64,000 nt of DNA from Gammaproteobacteria bacterium (GTDB lineage: Bacteria; Pseudomonadota; Gammaproteobacteria; Ga0077536): NCBI GenBank assembly GCA_020849475.1, contig JADLGE010000005.1:1-64000 (forward strand), read 5' to 3'. Below, in pieces: positions 1 to 7,953 of this stretch. The translations under genes and the position numbers were made by a program. Below the pieces are notes generated by a model. The model ran no database searches and was not told the DNA's origin. It worked only from the letters and a program-made list of their open reading frames with translations. Position 1 is the stretch's first letter; each line of letters starts with the position of its first letter.

Positions 1-322
1 CATTGATGGCGCACACCACCGGCGCCGGCAGGCGGTTCAGGACCGTGATGCCGAGGTGGAAGTAAGTCGCCATCTCGCGGATGTGCGCGCGCAGGTTGTC
101 GCGCTCACGCAGGAACTCGTTCAGATCACCGCCCACCGAGAACTCGCGGCCATTGGCGGTGAGCAGCACCGCGCGCACGTCGTCCCGCCCTTCGCAGGCA
201 ATCGCGGCGCGGGCGAATTCGCGGGTGAACTGCGCGCCCACCACGTTATGACGCGCGGCGTCGTCGATGACGATGCGGGCGATACCGTCGGCGACGCTGA
301 AAGCTATGACGTGGTCAGACAT
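1..322 (-). CDS. Enoyl-CoA hydratase/isomerase (crotonase), 3' end outside window
   Basis: The first 107 codons are visible from an ATG at 322; the rest runs off the left edge. The translation begins MSDHVIAFSV and shows the crotonase N-terminal fold. The first oxyanion-loop motif SVGGDL lies at residues 62-67 (family form: F-x-A-G-x-D-L), and APVVCAIN at the cut is the start of the second. Crotonases hydrate or isomerise 2-enoyl-CoA thioesters in beta-oxidation-like pathways. It is the last visible gene of a minus-strand run that starts with the MetE-like gene, 32 bp after the DUF6285 gene, so it probably acts downstream of the acyl-CoA dehydrogenase or kinase step. The exact substrate cannot be told. 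Confidence 0.85.
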   Translation of the reverse strand, partial: MSDHVIAFSVADGIARIVIDDAARHNVVGAQFTREFARAAIACEGRDDVRAVLLTANGREFSVGGDLNEFLRERDNLRAHIREMATYFHLGITVLNRLPAPVVCAIN

Positions 323-354
323 GACAATGTGATTCCTGGTGTATTGAAGTTGGT

Positions 355-729
355 TCAGTTGTGCCGATGCTCGGGCGCGAGGTGCGCGGGCCGGCTGACC
401 CGTACCTTGGCGATGGTGTGCGCCAGCAGTTCGTTCTGCAATTCATCCATACGGCCGTCGAAATCGCCGGCCGCGATGCGCGCCGCGAGCCGTGCGGCCA
501 GTGTTTCGCGCGGCACTTCCTCGCCGACTTCACACAGGCGCCGCAGACGTTCGTCATCGGCCGTTTCAAGCGGACGCCATTCGTCGAGTTCGCGCAGCGC
601 GATTTCCACGAGATTCTGTGAGCACAGCGCCTGGTAGCGGTCCATGCCGCTCAGACGCGGCATCACGCCGCGAATGAACTCGTGCACTGAACGCAGGATT
701 TCGGCGAGATCGGGAGTGTCGTGGGCCAT
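355..729 (-). CDS. DUF6285-type small protein, putative partner of the adjacent APH-like acyl kinase (LvaB-like)
   Basis: A 124-residue, mostly helical, soluble protein with no signal peptide; ATG at 729, 9 bp after the kinase stop. I recognise it as the DUF6285 type, which habitually sits next to APH-fold phosphotransferases and acyl-CoA dehydrogenases. In the levulinate pathway of Pseudomonas putida, a small protein of similar size (LvaB) is needed with the kinase LvaA to phosphorylate 4-hydroxyvaleryl-CoA. Equating this gene with LvaB rests on size, order and remembered family, not on an alignment. No catalytic residues are apparent. Confidence 0.7.
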   Translation of the reverse strand: MAHDTPDLAEILRSVHEFIRGVMPRLSGMDRYQALCSQNLVEIALRELDEWRPLETADDERLRRLCEVGEEVPRETLAARLAARIAAGDFDGRMDELQNELLAHTIAKVRVSRPAHLAPEHRHN

Positions 730-738
730 GGTGGAAAC

Positions 739-1758
739 TCAGTGGTAGCGGCCCGTGATGGCCATCATGAGATCGTATTCGATGTAGGCAGTATTGCGGC
801 CGAACAGCGCGAAGGCCGGCGCGCGGCGGCCATTCATATGCCCCCAGAACTGCATGATGTTGTACAGCGCCCAGCGCAGATGCGCGAAGATCTCCCACCA
901 GCGCAGCGCGTCGAGATCGATCTTGCGGCCACCGGCGCTTTCATAGGCGGCGATGAACTCCGCGCGGGTGCAAAAGCCGCCGGCTTCCTTGTCCATCACG
1001 CCGAAACGCCAGCAACGCGAACAGAACCAGCCGAGTTCATCCTCGGGCGCCGACAGGCGTGAACATTCCCAGTCGAGCAGCGCCGTGAGGCCCAGGTTCG
1101 GATCGACCAGCATGTTGCCGGTGCGGAAGTCACCATGGATGAAGACCTTGGGCGCGGCCGTCGGCTGCGACTGTTCGAGGTAGCGAAAGGCGTATTCCAG
1201 CACCGGGTGCGGCTGACCGTAGATTTCGTATGCCTCGCGCTGCGCGCCGAGCGCGTCGATGCTGTCGGGCACGTCGTCCAGCAGCGTGACCTCGGCCGGG
1301 GCGATGGCATGCAGTCGCGCCAGCGCTTCGGCGGCCTGGGACGGAAACAGCGCGCGTGCCGGCGCGAACGCCGCATCGGTCAAGAGCTTCTTCGGCAGCG
1401 TCTCGCCTGCGACAAAAGCCACCACGTAGCCGCGCCCGAGTTGGTCCACCTCGTCGAGCGCGAAGATCGGCGCCGGCACCGGCACGCCGTGGCGCACGCA
1501 CACTTCGAGCAAGGGCCACTGCTTGGCCGGCGGCAGGAAGGGTGAGAACTCGGTGGTGTAGGTTTCCTGACGCAGCACCAGGCGCCGGCGGCTCGCACCG
1601 TCGACGTGATCGAACAGCACCGTGCGATTGATGCCACCCACCGTCGCCACATCGATATTGTCGATGTCGGCCGTCGCGCCGAAGCGTCGGCGCACCGCTT
1701 CGCGCAGTCTGTCGATGATGACATCAATGTCATCGGCTACCGCTGTCTTGCTGCTCAT
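739..1758 (-). CDS. APH-fold phosphotransferase (ACAD10/11-kinase / LvaA-like acyl kinase)
   Basis: A 339-residue cytoplasmic protein of the aminoglycoside-phosphotransferase/choline-kinase fold. The Brenner catalytic loop HGDFRTGN is at residues 208-215 and the metal-binding LDWE at 228-231, both intact. This subgroup does not act on antibiotics. Homologous kinase domains in ACAD10/11 and LvaA phosphorylate the hydroxyl of 4-hydroxyacyl-CoAs so that an acyl-CoA dehydrogenase-type partner can eliminate phosphate. It sits between the HSWGPR-family gene (15 bp upstream) and the DUF6285 gene (9 bp downstream), and a dehydrogenase is transcribed divergently from the same operon promoter region. 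Family assignment is firm; the substrate is inferred. Confidence 0.85.
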   Translation of the reverse strand: MSSKTAVADDIDVIIDRLREAVRRRFGATADIDNIDVATVGGINRTVLFDHVDGASRRRLVLRQETYTTEFSPFLPPAKQWPLLEVCVRHGVPVPAPIFALDEVDQLGRGYVVAFVAGETLPKKLLTDAAFAPARALFPSQAAEALARLHAIAPAEVTLLDDVPDSIDALGAQREAYEIYGQPHPVLEYAFRYLEQSQPTAAPKVFIHGDFRTGNMLVDPNLGLTALLDWECSRLSAPEDELGWFCSRCWRFGVMDKEAGGFCTRAEFIAAYESAGGRKIDLDALRWWEIFAHLRWALYNIMQFWGHMNGRRAPAFALFGRNTAYIEYDLMMAITGRYH

Positions 1759-1773
1759 GTCTGCCGCCGCGAC

Positions 1774-2781
1774 CTAGAGGGGATAGCCCACCGGCTCGCC
1801 GTCCTTGAGATTCTCGATGTACTCGGTGACGCCAATGCCAGTGCGGTCGCCCCAGGTCCACATGGTCAGGCCTTCGGCGATGCGCGAAGCGAGAATCTCG
1901 TCACCGACCTTGCGGCGGTTGCTGAGCGGCGCCATCTGGATGACTTCGCCCTGCAACTGCACCGCACGCTTGGCGGTGCGCACGCCTAGGCGCATGGCTT
2001 TCGGATCTTTGCGCGCGGTCCACTCGGTGTAGACATCGAGATCGGTGATGTCTTCGTAGTCGCCGTCGAACTGCAATACGCCACAGCGGCGCGTGACGCC
2101 ATCGCGACCAGTGATCTTGAGCAGCATCAGTGCGCGGTCCGGGCCGAAATTGGCGACGAACAAACGATAGAAATGGATGTTGGTCCAGTAGCGCGGCCCC
2201 CAGGAATGATCGCGCCAGCCGAAGCTGTCGAAGGCCACCACTTCACCGCCGATGTCCATGCGCCCGACCGTGCACGTGTGCTGATTGAAATGGCCGAAAG
2301 AAAAATCGCGGCCGTACATGGTCTGTTGGTCGTCGCGGGTCGGCTCACCGCCGTGCATAGGCGAGACGCCGGTCAAATCGAATTCAATCACGCCATGGGT
2401 GCGCGGCGCCTCGTTGAACAGACGCCGCGCGTCGCGCAACAGGTTCGGGTCGTCCAGCACCAGCAGGTCGCCTTCGTAGCGCATGCTCACGTGCTTGAAC
2501 GGCTCGTGCACGGTGTAGCTGAGGCCGCCGGCGTCAAAGGCATTGTTGTGCTTGATCTCAGGGCGCTGGAACTGCACCGCCAGGCGACCGTCCGGCAGGT
2601 ACAGGCACACCTGCGCTTCGGCATAGCCTTCATTGGCGCGATTGCCGATCCGCATCCAGCCTCCACAGCGCTGCTTGGGGTCGAAGCCGTTGACGTACAC
2701 CGACTCATTGAAATTGCTGTCGGCGGTCGGCGTGTGGTTCAACTCGTCGCTGGCGACGAGGCGGAATTCATCTGCTTGCAT
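1774..2781 (-). CDS. HSWGPR-motif protein (DUF7064/DUF7065-like), copy 2
   Basis: A 335-residue protein without signal peptide or membrane segment; ATG at 2781 with AAGGAA 7 nt upstream. It shares with the preceding gene the blocks FNESVY, GNRANEGYAE, GHFNQHT and RDHSWGPR, so the two are tandem paralogues. The pattern of short strands and aromatic residues suggests two lipocalin-like beta-barrel halves, like the DUF7064/DUF7065 or tocopherol-cyclase-like proteins. The conserved His/Trp/Arg of HSWGPR would be a candidate active or ligand site. No enzymatic activity is established to my knowledge. Its position within a kinase/dehydrogenase/hydratase operon suggests a role in processing or binding a hydrophobic substrate. 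Confidence 0.7.
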   Translation of the reverse strand: MQADEFRLVASDELNHTPTADSNFNESVYVNGFDPKQRCGGWMRIGNRANEGYAEAQVCLYLPDGRLAVQFQRPEIKHNNAFDAGGLSYTVHEPFKHVSMRYEGDLLVLDDPNLLRDARRLFNEAPRTHGVIEFDLTGVSPMHGGEPTRDDQQTMYGRDFSFGHFNQHTCTVGRMDIGGEVVAFDSFGWRDHSWGPRYWTNIHFYRLFVANFGPDRALMLLKITGRDGVTRRCGVLQFDGDYEDITDLDVYTEWTARKDPKAMRLGVRTAKRAVQLQGEVIQMAPLSNRRKVGDEILASRIAEGLTMWTWGDRTGIGVTEYIENLKDGEPVGYPL

Positions 2782-2814
2782 GTATTGCTTCCTTAAGTGC
2801 GGGTGACTATGCGC

Positions 2815-3816
2815 CTACAAAGGCCACGCCACCGGCACGCCCTCATTCAGACGTTCGACGTATTCGGTCATGCCATAGCCTTTGCGGCCGTCCCATTCGA
2901 ACTCGGTGAACGCTTCGGCGATACGGGAGTTCATCACTTCATCGCCAATCTGGCGGCGATTGCTGAGCGGCGCACAGTTCAACACCCGGCCGTGAATGAC
3001 GGCACTGTGATGGGCGCTGCGCGCGGTCAAGATGACGGCCGTCGGATCCTTGTCATCATCCCACTCGGTAAAGACGTCAAGATCGGTGATGGTCTCGTAT
3101 TGTCCGTCGATGAACAGCACGCCGGCACGCCGCACCACGCCGTCCTGGTTGGCAATCTTGAGCAGGGTGAAGCCACGGTCGGCGCCGAAGCTCACATAGA
3201 AGCCACGGTCGAACAGGATGTTCTGCCACAGGCGCGGCCCCCAGGAATGATCGCGCCAGCCGTAACCGGTGAAGTCGTAATTTTCCGCGCCGATGCGCAG
3301 GCGCGATGCGACCGCGGTGTGCTGGTTGAAATGCCCGAGGGAAAAATCACGGCCGAACATGGTCTGCTGATCGGGTCGTGTCGGCGCGCCGCCGTATATC
3401 GGTGAACAGCCGTTGTGGCGCCATTCGAGTTCGCAGGCCACGCGCTCGGCCTTGTCGAACATGAGTTTGGGCTTGCGCAGCCAGGCGCGGTCTTCGACCA
3501 GCATCACTTCGCCTTGATAGCGCATCACCACGCACTCATGGGCGCGCTCGACTTCGTAGCTCATGCCGCCAGCATTGAAGCGCTCATTGCTGCTGATCTC
3601 CGGCCGCAGGAACTGTAAGGCCAGGCGGCCATCGGGCAGGAACAGGCACACGGCGAGTTCGGCATAACCTTCATTGGCGCGATTGCCGAGGCGTATCCAG
3701 CCACCGAAACGGCGCTCGTGATCGAAGGCGTTGGTGTACACCGATTCGTTGAAGTGACGCTCGTGCCCCGGCACGTGGGTCAGCTCGTCGGCAGGGGTCA
3801 ACAGGTAATCGGACAT
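2815..3816 (-). CDS. HSWGPR-motif protein (DUF7064/DUF7065-like), copy 1
   Basis: A 333-residue paralogue of the next gene. The frame is open to 3975, but the first 53 codons overlap the MetE-like gene. The ATG at 3816 (MSDYLLTPAD) lines up with the paralogue's N-terminus and leaves 13 bp after the previous stop, so it is chosen despite a weak ribosome site; translational coupling is likely. The FNESVY, GNRANEGYAE, HFNQHT and RDHSWGPR blocks are all conserved. The copies differ mostly in the region after RDHSWGPR and in the C-terminal third. Having two copies suggests a heterodimer or two related ligands. The function is unknown. Confidence 0.7.
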   Translation of the reverse strand: MSDYLLTPADELTHVPGHERHFNESVYTNAFDHERRFGGWIRLGNRANEGYAELAVCLFLPDGRLALQFLRPEISSNERFNAGGMSYEVERAHECVVMRYQGEVMLVEDRAWLRKPKLMFDKAERVACELEWRHNGCSPIYGGAPTRPDQQTMFGRDFSLGHFNQHTAVASRLRIGAENYDFTGYGWRDHSWGPRLWQNILFDRGFYVSFGADRGFTLLKIANQDGVVRRAGVLFIDGQYETITDLDVFTEWDDDKDPTAVILTARSAHHSAVIHGRVLNCAPLSNRRQIGDEVMNSRIAEAFTEFEWDGRKGYGMTEYVERLNEGVPVAWPL

Positions 3817-3829
3817 AGCGGGTGTGCGC

Positions 3830-4996
3830 TCAGGGTTGATCGAAGGCGTAGCGCGGGTCGGCGACCCGCACGCGCGCCTCTTCGAGGCCGAGTTCGCGCC
3901 GTACAATGTTGGTGCCGAGCACCAGCGATACGCACTTGTAGTGGGCGATGCGGCGCGACAGGCCCTCGCGTCCAAAACCGCAATCGGCGGTGATGATCAG
4001 CCGTTCCGGCGGCACGTACTCCAGCGCATGGCGGATGGTGGCCGCCACCTGCTCCGGCGATTCCACCGTGGTGCGGGTGTGATCGACCACGCCGATACCG
4101 ATTTTCTTGTCGGTCTTGTGATGCTTCAAGAGCTCGATATCGCGCGCCTGGTTGCTGCCGCCCTCCAGCATCAGCACATCACAGTCCATGGCCAGGAAAT
4201 ACGGCAGGGGTCGTTCGTAGCTCGGGCGTTCCCAGTAGAAGCTCTGCTGGTTCGGATTGCCCCAGCAGGTATGGGCCCAGATCTCGGTATTGACACCTTT
4301 GACCTGGCGGTTGAAGGCCTCGGTGTAGAACTCGAGGTCCTTGTCCGTGCAGGGCGGCAGCGCGTTGCAATTGAAATGATGCACGGGCTCTTCAATCTGG
4401 ATGACCGGGCAGCCGGCGTCGGCCAGGTCGCGGTATTCCTCGTTCAGGGCGATGGCGATATCCATCACCATTTCGCGCTCGTTTTCGTAATACTCGTTCC
4501 ACAGCATCATCGGCAGACAGGTCGCGCAGATCGAGCCGAACTTGACGGGCCGGTCACTCATCTTCTGCGCGGTCTTCCAGATGGCGGAGAAATGCAGTGG
4601 GCCGCGCGCAATCTTGTCTGTCACCGCCGGCGGGTGCCAGGACTCCTGCACCTCGTAGAGAATGTGGCCAGGCTTCATGTCGCCATAGTCGAGAAAATGC
4701 GAGCTGTCGCGGAAGCCGGAGATGCCGTGCAAGCGTTCCAGCGTATAGAAGAACCAGGAACGTCCGCCCACCTCCAGATCGAAACGTGTGTCCCCATCGA
4801 CCAGGATGTCGAGGCCCGCGCGCTCCTGCTCACTGATGTAGCAGGCCACCGCGTCGAGATATTGCTCGCGGTACATGGAGTCGCCCATGGCGACCTTGAA
4901 AGGTCGGCCATAGAGATTCTGATTAAACCAGCTCGGCTTCGGAAACGAGCCCACCATGGCGGTCGGCAGCACCTTGTCTTTGGTCGCAACGAACAT
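3830..4996 (-). CDS. MetE-like zinc-dependent transferase (core cobalamin-independent methionine synthase family)
   Basis: A 388-residue UROD/MetE TIM barrel corresponding only to the catalytic C-terminal half of MetE. The zinc-ligand set is visible: His242 and Cys244 (AHTCWGN), Glu278 (LMLEGG) and Cys339 (ADCGFGRE). An upstream in-frame ATG at 5002 exists, but GGAGGAG lies only 1 nt before it and 7 nt before the ATG at 4996, so 4996 is taken. Family members transfer methyl groups to thiols, or join thiols to epoxides (epoxyalkane:coenzyme M transferase is a relative of this size). As first gene of a catabolic-looking operon it is unlikely to be the housekeeping methionine synthase. Confidence 0.8.
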   Translation of the reverse strand: MFVATKDKVLPTAMVGSFPKPSWFNQNLYGRPFKVAMGDSMYREQYLDAVACYISEQERAGLDILVDGDTRFDLEVGGRSWFFYTLERLHGISGFRDSSHFLDYGDMKPGHILYEVQESWHPPAVTDKIARGPLHFSAIWKTAQKMSDRPVKFGSICATCLPMMLWNEYYENEREMVMDIAIALNEEYRDLADAGCPVIQIEEPVHHFNCNALPPCTDKDLEFYTEAFNRQVKGVNTEIWAHTCWGNPNQQSFYWERPSYERPLPYFLAMDCDVLMLEGGSNQARDIELLKHHKTDKKIGIGVVDHTRTTVESPEQVAATIRHALEYVPPERLIITADCGFGREGLSRRIAHYKCVSLVLGTNIVRRELGLEEARVRVADPRYAFDQP

Positions 4997-5178
4997 GGTC
5001 ATTCTCCTCCCCAGGCATGACGTGATGAATCTCGCGCTGAAGCGCGGTCGGGACGGAGGTCCGGTGCGGAAGGCGCGAGGTCGACGGGCTGATATTATGG
5101 CGGCATCACTGCCCTGCCAAGTGACGGTGCACCGCCCGCGCCGCCGTGGCCCGACTGAATCGATGCGAGGACTTCACC
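4997..5178. promoter_or_regulatory. Divergent intergenic region between MetE-like operon and acyl-CoA dehydrogenase
   Basis: About 180 bp that must contain the promoters of both the leftward six-gene operon and the rightward dehydrogenase. A TATTAT hexamer at 5093-5098 could be a -10 element for the rightward gene, but no convincing -35 is seen at the right distance. Ribosome sites lie at both ends: GGAGGAG for the left gene and GAGG 8 nt before the ATG at 5179. The shared region would allow joint control, but no operator palindrome was recognised. Confidence 0.4.
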
Positions 5179-6345
5179 ATGGATTTCAAATTTTCCGACG
5201 AACAACTGGCGATCCGCGATGCCATCGCCAAACTATGCGCAGGCTTCGATGCCGACTACTGGTACCACTGCGACGAACAGCATCGCTACCCCGAGGAATT
5301 CGCCAAGGCCGTGCTGGAAGCGGGCTGGTTCGGCATCGCCATGCCGGAGGAATATGGCGGCAGCGGTCTCGGCATCACCGAAGCCGCCATCATGATGCAG
5401 ACCGTGGCCGAGTCCGGCGCCGGCATGAGCGGCGCGTCGGCCATCCATCTCAACATCTTCGGCCTGAATCCGGTGGTGGTGTTCGGTAGCGAAGAGCAGA
5501 AGCGCCGCATGTTGCCGCCACTGCTGCGCGGCGAGGAGTCGGCCTGCTTCGGCGTCACCGAACCGAATGCCGGTCTCGACACCACCAGCCTCTCGGTGCG
5601 CGCTGAACGCACGGGCGACGGCTATGTCATCCACGGCCAGAAGCACTGGACGTCGATGGCGCAGCGCGCCAACAAGGTGCTGCTGCTGGCGCGCACCACG
5701 GCGCGCAACGAGGTCAAGAAAAAGACCGATGGCCTGTCGCTGTTCTATACGGATCTCAATCGCGATTACGCCGAGATTCGCGAGATCCCCAAAATGGGCC
5801 GCGCGGCGGTCGATTCCAACGCGGTGTTCTACGACGGCATGCCGGTGCCGAAGGAAGATCTCATCGGTGAGGAAGGCAAGGGTTTTTACTACATCCTGCA
5901 CGGCTTGAACCCCGAGCGCGTGCTGCTGGCGGCCGAAGCGGTCGGCCTGGGTCGTTGCGCCCTCAATCGCGCGGTCGAATACGCCAAGCAGCGTGAAGTG
6001 TTCGGCCGCCCCATCGGCATGAACCAGGGCATCCAGCATCCTTTGGCGCGCAACTGGATGGAGCTCGAGGCGGCCAACCTCATGGTGTTCGATGCCGCGG
6101 CGCGCTACGACGCTGGCGAGGAATGTGGCGCGCAGGCCAATGCCGCCAAATACCTTGCCGCCGAAGCGGGATTCCGCGCCTGTGAAACCGCGGTGCTGAC
6201 CCATGGCGGCATGGGCTACGCCAAGGAATATCACGTCGAGCGCTACTTCCGCGAAATGATGATTCCGCGTATCGCGCCGGTCAGCCGCGAAATGATCCTG
6301 AACTTCGTCGGCGAACGCGTGCTGGGACTGCCGCGCTCGTTCTGA
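5179..6345 (+). CDS. Acyl-CoA dehydrogenase family protein
   Basis: A 388-residue FAD flavoprotein that starts MDFKFSDEQL; the ATG at 5179 has GAGG 8 nt upstream and matches family N-termini better than the longer frame from 5146. Family signatures are CFGVTEPNAG and THGGMGYAKEYHVERYFR. The usual C-terminal Glu-Gly-Thr catalytic loop is replaced by Ala-Pro-Val (around 366-368). A Glu at 246 (NPERVLLAAE) instead occupies the isovaleryl/long-chain-type catalytic-base position. It is divergent from the APH kinase operon, and a kinase/dehydrogenase partnership as in LvaA/LvaC or ACAD10/11 is plausible. The substrate is unknown. Confidence 0.88.
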   Translation: MDFKFSDEQLAIRDAIAKLCAGFDADYWYHCDEQHRYPEEFAKAVLEAGWFGIAMPEEYGGSGLGITEAAIMMQTVAESGAGMSGASAIHLNIFGLNPVVVFGSEEQKRRMLPPLLRGEESACFGVTEPNAGLDTTSLSVRAERTGDGYVIHGQKHWTSMAQRANKVLLLARTTARNEVKKKTDGLSLFYTDLNRDYAEIREIPKMGRAAVDSNAVFYDGMPVPKEDLIGEEGKGFYYILHGLNPERVLLAAEAVGLGRCALNRAVEYAKQREVFGRPIGMNQGIQHPLARNWMELEAANLMVFDAAARYDAGEECGAQANAAKYLAAEAGFRACETAVLTHGGMGYAKEYHVERYFREMMIPRIAPVSREMILNFVGERVLGLPRSF

Positions 6346-6356
6346 TCTGCCCCCTA

Positions 6357-6393
6357 CCCGAAGGCGTGTCGCGCCCTGCGACACGCCTTCGGG
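6357..6393 (+). terminator. Strong hairpin after acyl-CoA dehydrogenase
   Basis: A perfect 16-bp inverted repeat (arms 6357-6372 and 6378-6393) with a 5-nt loop, 11 bp after the dehydrogenase stop. No T-run follows, so termination efficiency is uncertain, but it should separate this gene from the oxidoreductase that starts at 6479. Confidence 0.7.
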
Positions 6394-6478
6394 CTATCGC
6401 CGACTTCCCCTTGCCGCTCGCCGGTCCTGCGCCGACAATCCCCGAGACACACACACGACAATTCAGGGGGAGACACAC

Positions 6479-7501
6479 ATGCGCTTCGGCTTTATGGAAG
6501 ACTTTCGCAATCCGGTGAAATGGCGCCGCCCGTTCCCGGCCTTCTACGAGCAGATCCTGAAACAGATCAAACGCGGCGAAGAGCTCGGCTACGACAATAT
6601 CTGGCTGACCGAGCACCACTTCACCGACGACGGCTACAACCCCTCGCTCATGACCACCGCCGCGGCCGTCGCCATGCGCACGGCGACCATTCGCATCGGC
6701 ACCTTCATCATCATCCTGCCCTATCAGCACCCGCTCTTGATGGCAGAGGAAGTGGCCAACGTCGACATTCTTTCCAACGGCCGCTTCGACCTCGGTGTCG
6801 GCCAGGGCTATTCGCACTACGAGTTCGACGCGCTGTGCATGAACCGCAGCGAGCGTGGCATGCGCACCCGGGAAAGCATTCGCATCATCGAGCGCCTGTT
6901 CACCGAAGACACGGTGACGGTCGACGGCAAGTTCACCCAGTTGAAAGCAGCGCGCTTGTCACCGAAGCCGGTGCAGACGCCCCATCCGCCGATCTGGATA
7001 GGCGCGCGCGGTCCCAAGGCCATTACCCGCGCGGCGGAGATGGGCTATCACCTCATGGCGACGCTCGGCCCCGATCCGGCGCCGCTGTACATGGAAACCC
7101 TGGCCAAGAGCGGTCGCGATCCGAAGGCGTTCAACATCGCGCAGCTACGCATGGTGTATTGCGCCGAAAGCGAAGACCAGGCGTGGGAAGAGTGCCAGGA
7201 TCACCTGTGGCACATGCTGGAGTTCTACGCGGACATTCTGGCCGAAGCCAACGATGCGGAAGGTGATAATGCACCGCTGCCGGTGACCAAGCCGTCAGAC
7301 ATGCGTCATTCAGTGCTGGCTGAACACTTCATGGTCGGCACGCCGGCCCAGGTCACGGCCAAGATGGAGAAGTTCGTGAGTGAATTCCGCTGCACGGATT
7401 TCATCATGAACACGCAGTTCCCTGGCATCGACCCGGCCAAGGCCACCAAGTCGATGGAACTGTTCGCGAAAGAAGTGATGCCGAAGTTCCGCAAGGCCTG
7501 A
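6479..7501 (+). CDS. LLM-class (bacterial-luciferase-like) flavin-dependent oxidoreductase
   Basis: A 340-residue TIM-barrel protein; ATG at 6479, preceded by GGGGGAG. Family features are GFMEDFRNP at the N-terminus, WLTEHHFTDDGYNPS (residues 42-56), GRFDLGVGQGYSHYEF and PPIWIGARGPKAI. Members use reduced FMN or F420 to oxygenate or reduce small organic substrates. It is the first of three members in this window, which are not close copies of each other. A hairpin separates it from the upstream dehydrogenase, so it probably has its own promoter. The substrate is unknown. Confidence 0.85.
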   Translation: MRFGFMEDFRNPVKWRRPFPAFYEQILKQIKRGEELGYDNIWLTEHHFTDDGYNPSLMTTAAAVAMRTATIRIGTFIIILPYQHPLLMAEEVANVDILSNGRFDLGVGQGYSHYEFDALCMNRSERGMRTRESIRIIERLFTEDTVTVDGKFTQLKAARLSPKPVQTPHPPIWIGARGPKAITRAAEMGYHLMATLGPDPAPLYMETLAKSGRDPKAFNIAQLRMVYCAESEDQAWEECQDHLWHMLEFYADILAEANDAEGDNAPLPVTKPSDMRHSVLAEHFMVGTPAQVTAKMEKFVSEFRCTDFIMNTQFPGIDPAKATKSMELFAKEVMPKFRKA

Positions 7502-7524
7502 GGCCGCGGAACTTCAGCCGTCAG

Positions 7525-7543
7525 GGCGGGCGCTCAGCCCGCC
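7525..7543. terminator. Short hairpin between convergent genes
   Basis: Arms 7525-7531 and 7537-7543 (7 bp, all G/C) with a 5-nt loop, placed over the 3' end of the leftward SRPBCC gene and just after the rightward oxidoreductase. A plausible bidirectional terminator. Confidence 0.45.
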
Positions 7544-7953
7544 TTGGCGATACCGTCCAACAGGGCGGTGTACAGGCCTTCCAGCATCGGCACGATGTCC
7601 GCTTCCGGTGCGCCCTTGGCCGTCCAGTTGCTGGACCACACGGCATTGGTGCCGCCCTTGCCGTCATCGGCCAGGGTCACGCACGCGAAATAGTTTTCCA
7701 CCGGCAGCGCGTTGTTGGCGACAATGGAATAGGCGAACACGCTGTTGTCGTGGGCCATTTCCAGACGCTCGGAGACCTTGCCGCCGTCGGCCAGTTCGAT
7801 GTGACGCACCGAGCCGATACCGCTGCCCACCAACTGGCAGGACTTGAGGGCGCCGGGCAGGACCTTGTCCACGCCACCGAAATCACACAGCGCGGCGAAC
7901 ACCTTGGCGCGCGGCATCGCCAGATTCTTCTTGACCTCTACGTTGTAAGCCAT
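7534..7953 (-). CDS. SRPBCC (START/polyketide-cyclase-like) family protein
   Basis: A 139-residue soluble protein; ATG at 7953 with GGAGG 7 nt upstream. The pattern begins with VEVKKNLAMPRAKVFAALCD, then GIGSVRHIEL, a central strand-rich region and a C-terminal helix (LEGLYTALLDGIAKAG). This is the helix-grip fold of the Bet v1/SRPBCC superfamily, which binds hydrophobic ligands or cyclises polyketides. It is convergent with the LLM oxidoreductase. No specific ligand can be proposed. Confidence 0.8.
   Translation of the reverse strand: MAYNVEVKKNLAMPRAKVFAALCDFGGVDKVLPGALKSCQLVGSGIGSVRHIELADGGKVSERLEMAHDNSVFAYSIVANNALPVENYFACVTLADDGKGGTNAVWSSNWTAKGAPEADIVPMLEGLYTALLDGIAKAG

Noticed and set aside
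739..1758. Aminoglycoside resistance gene
   Set aside because: The APH fold is present, but the context of DUF6285, crotonase and acyl-CoA dehydrogenase points to an acyl kinase rather than antibiotic resistance.
5179..6345. Acyl-CoA dehydrogenase inactivated by loss of the catalytic Glu
   Set aside because: The C-terminal Glu-Gly-Thr loop is missing, but a Glu at position 246 occupies the alternative isovaleryl/long-chain catalytic site, so activity is likely.
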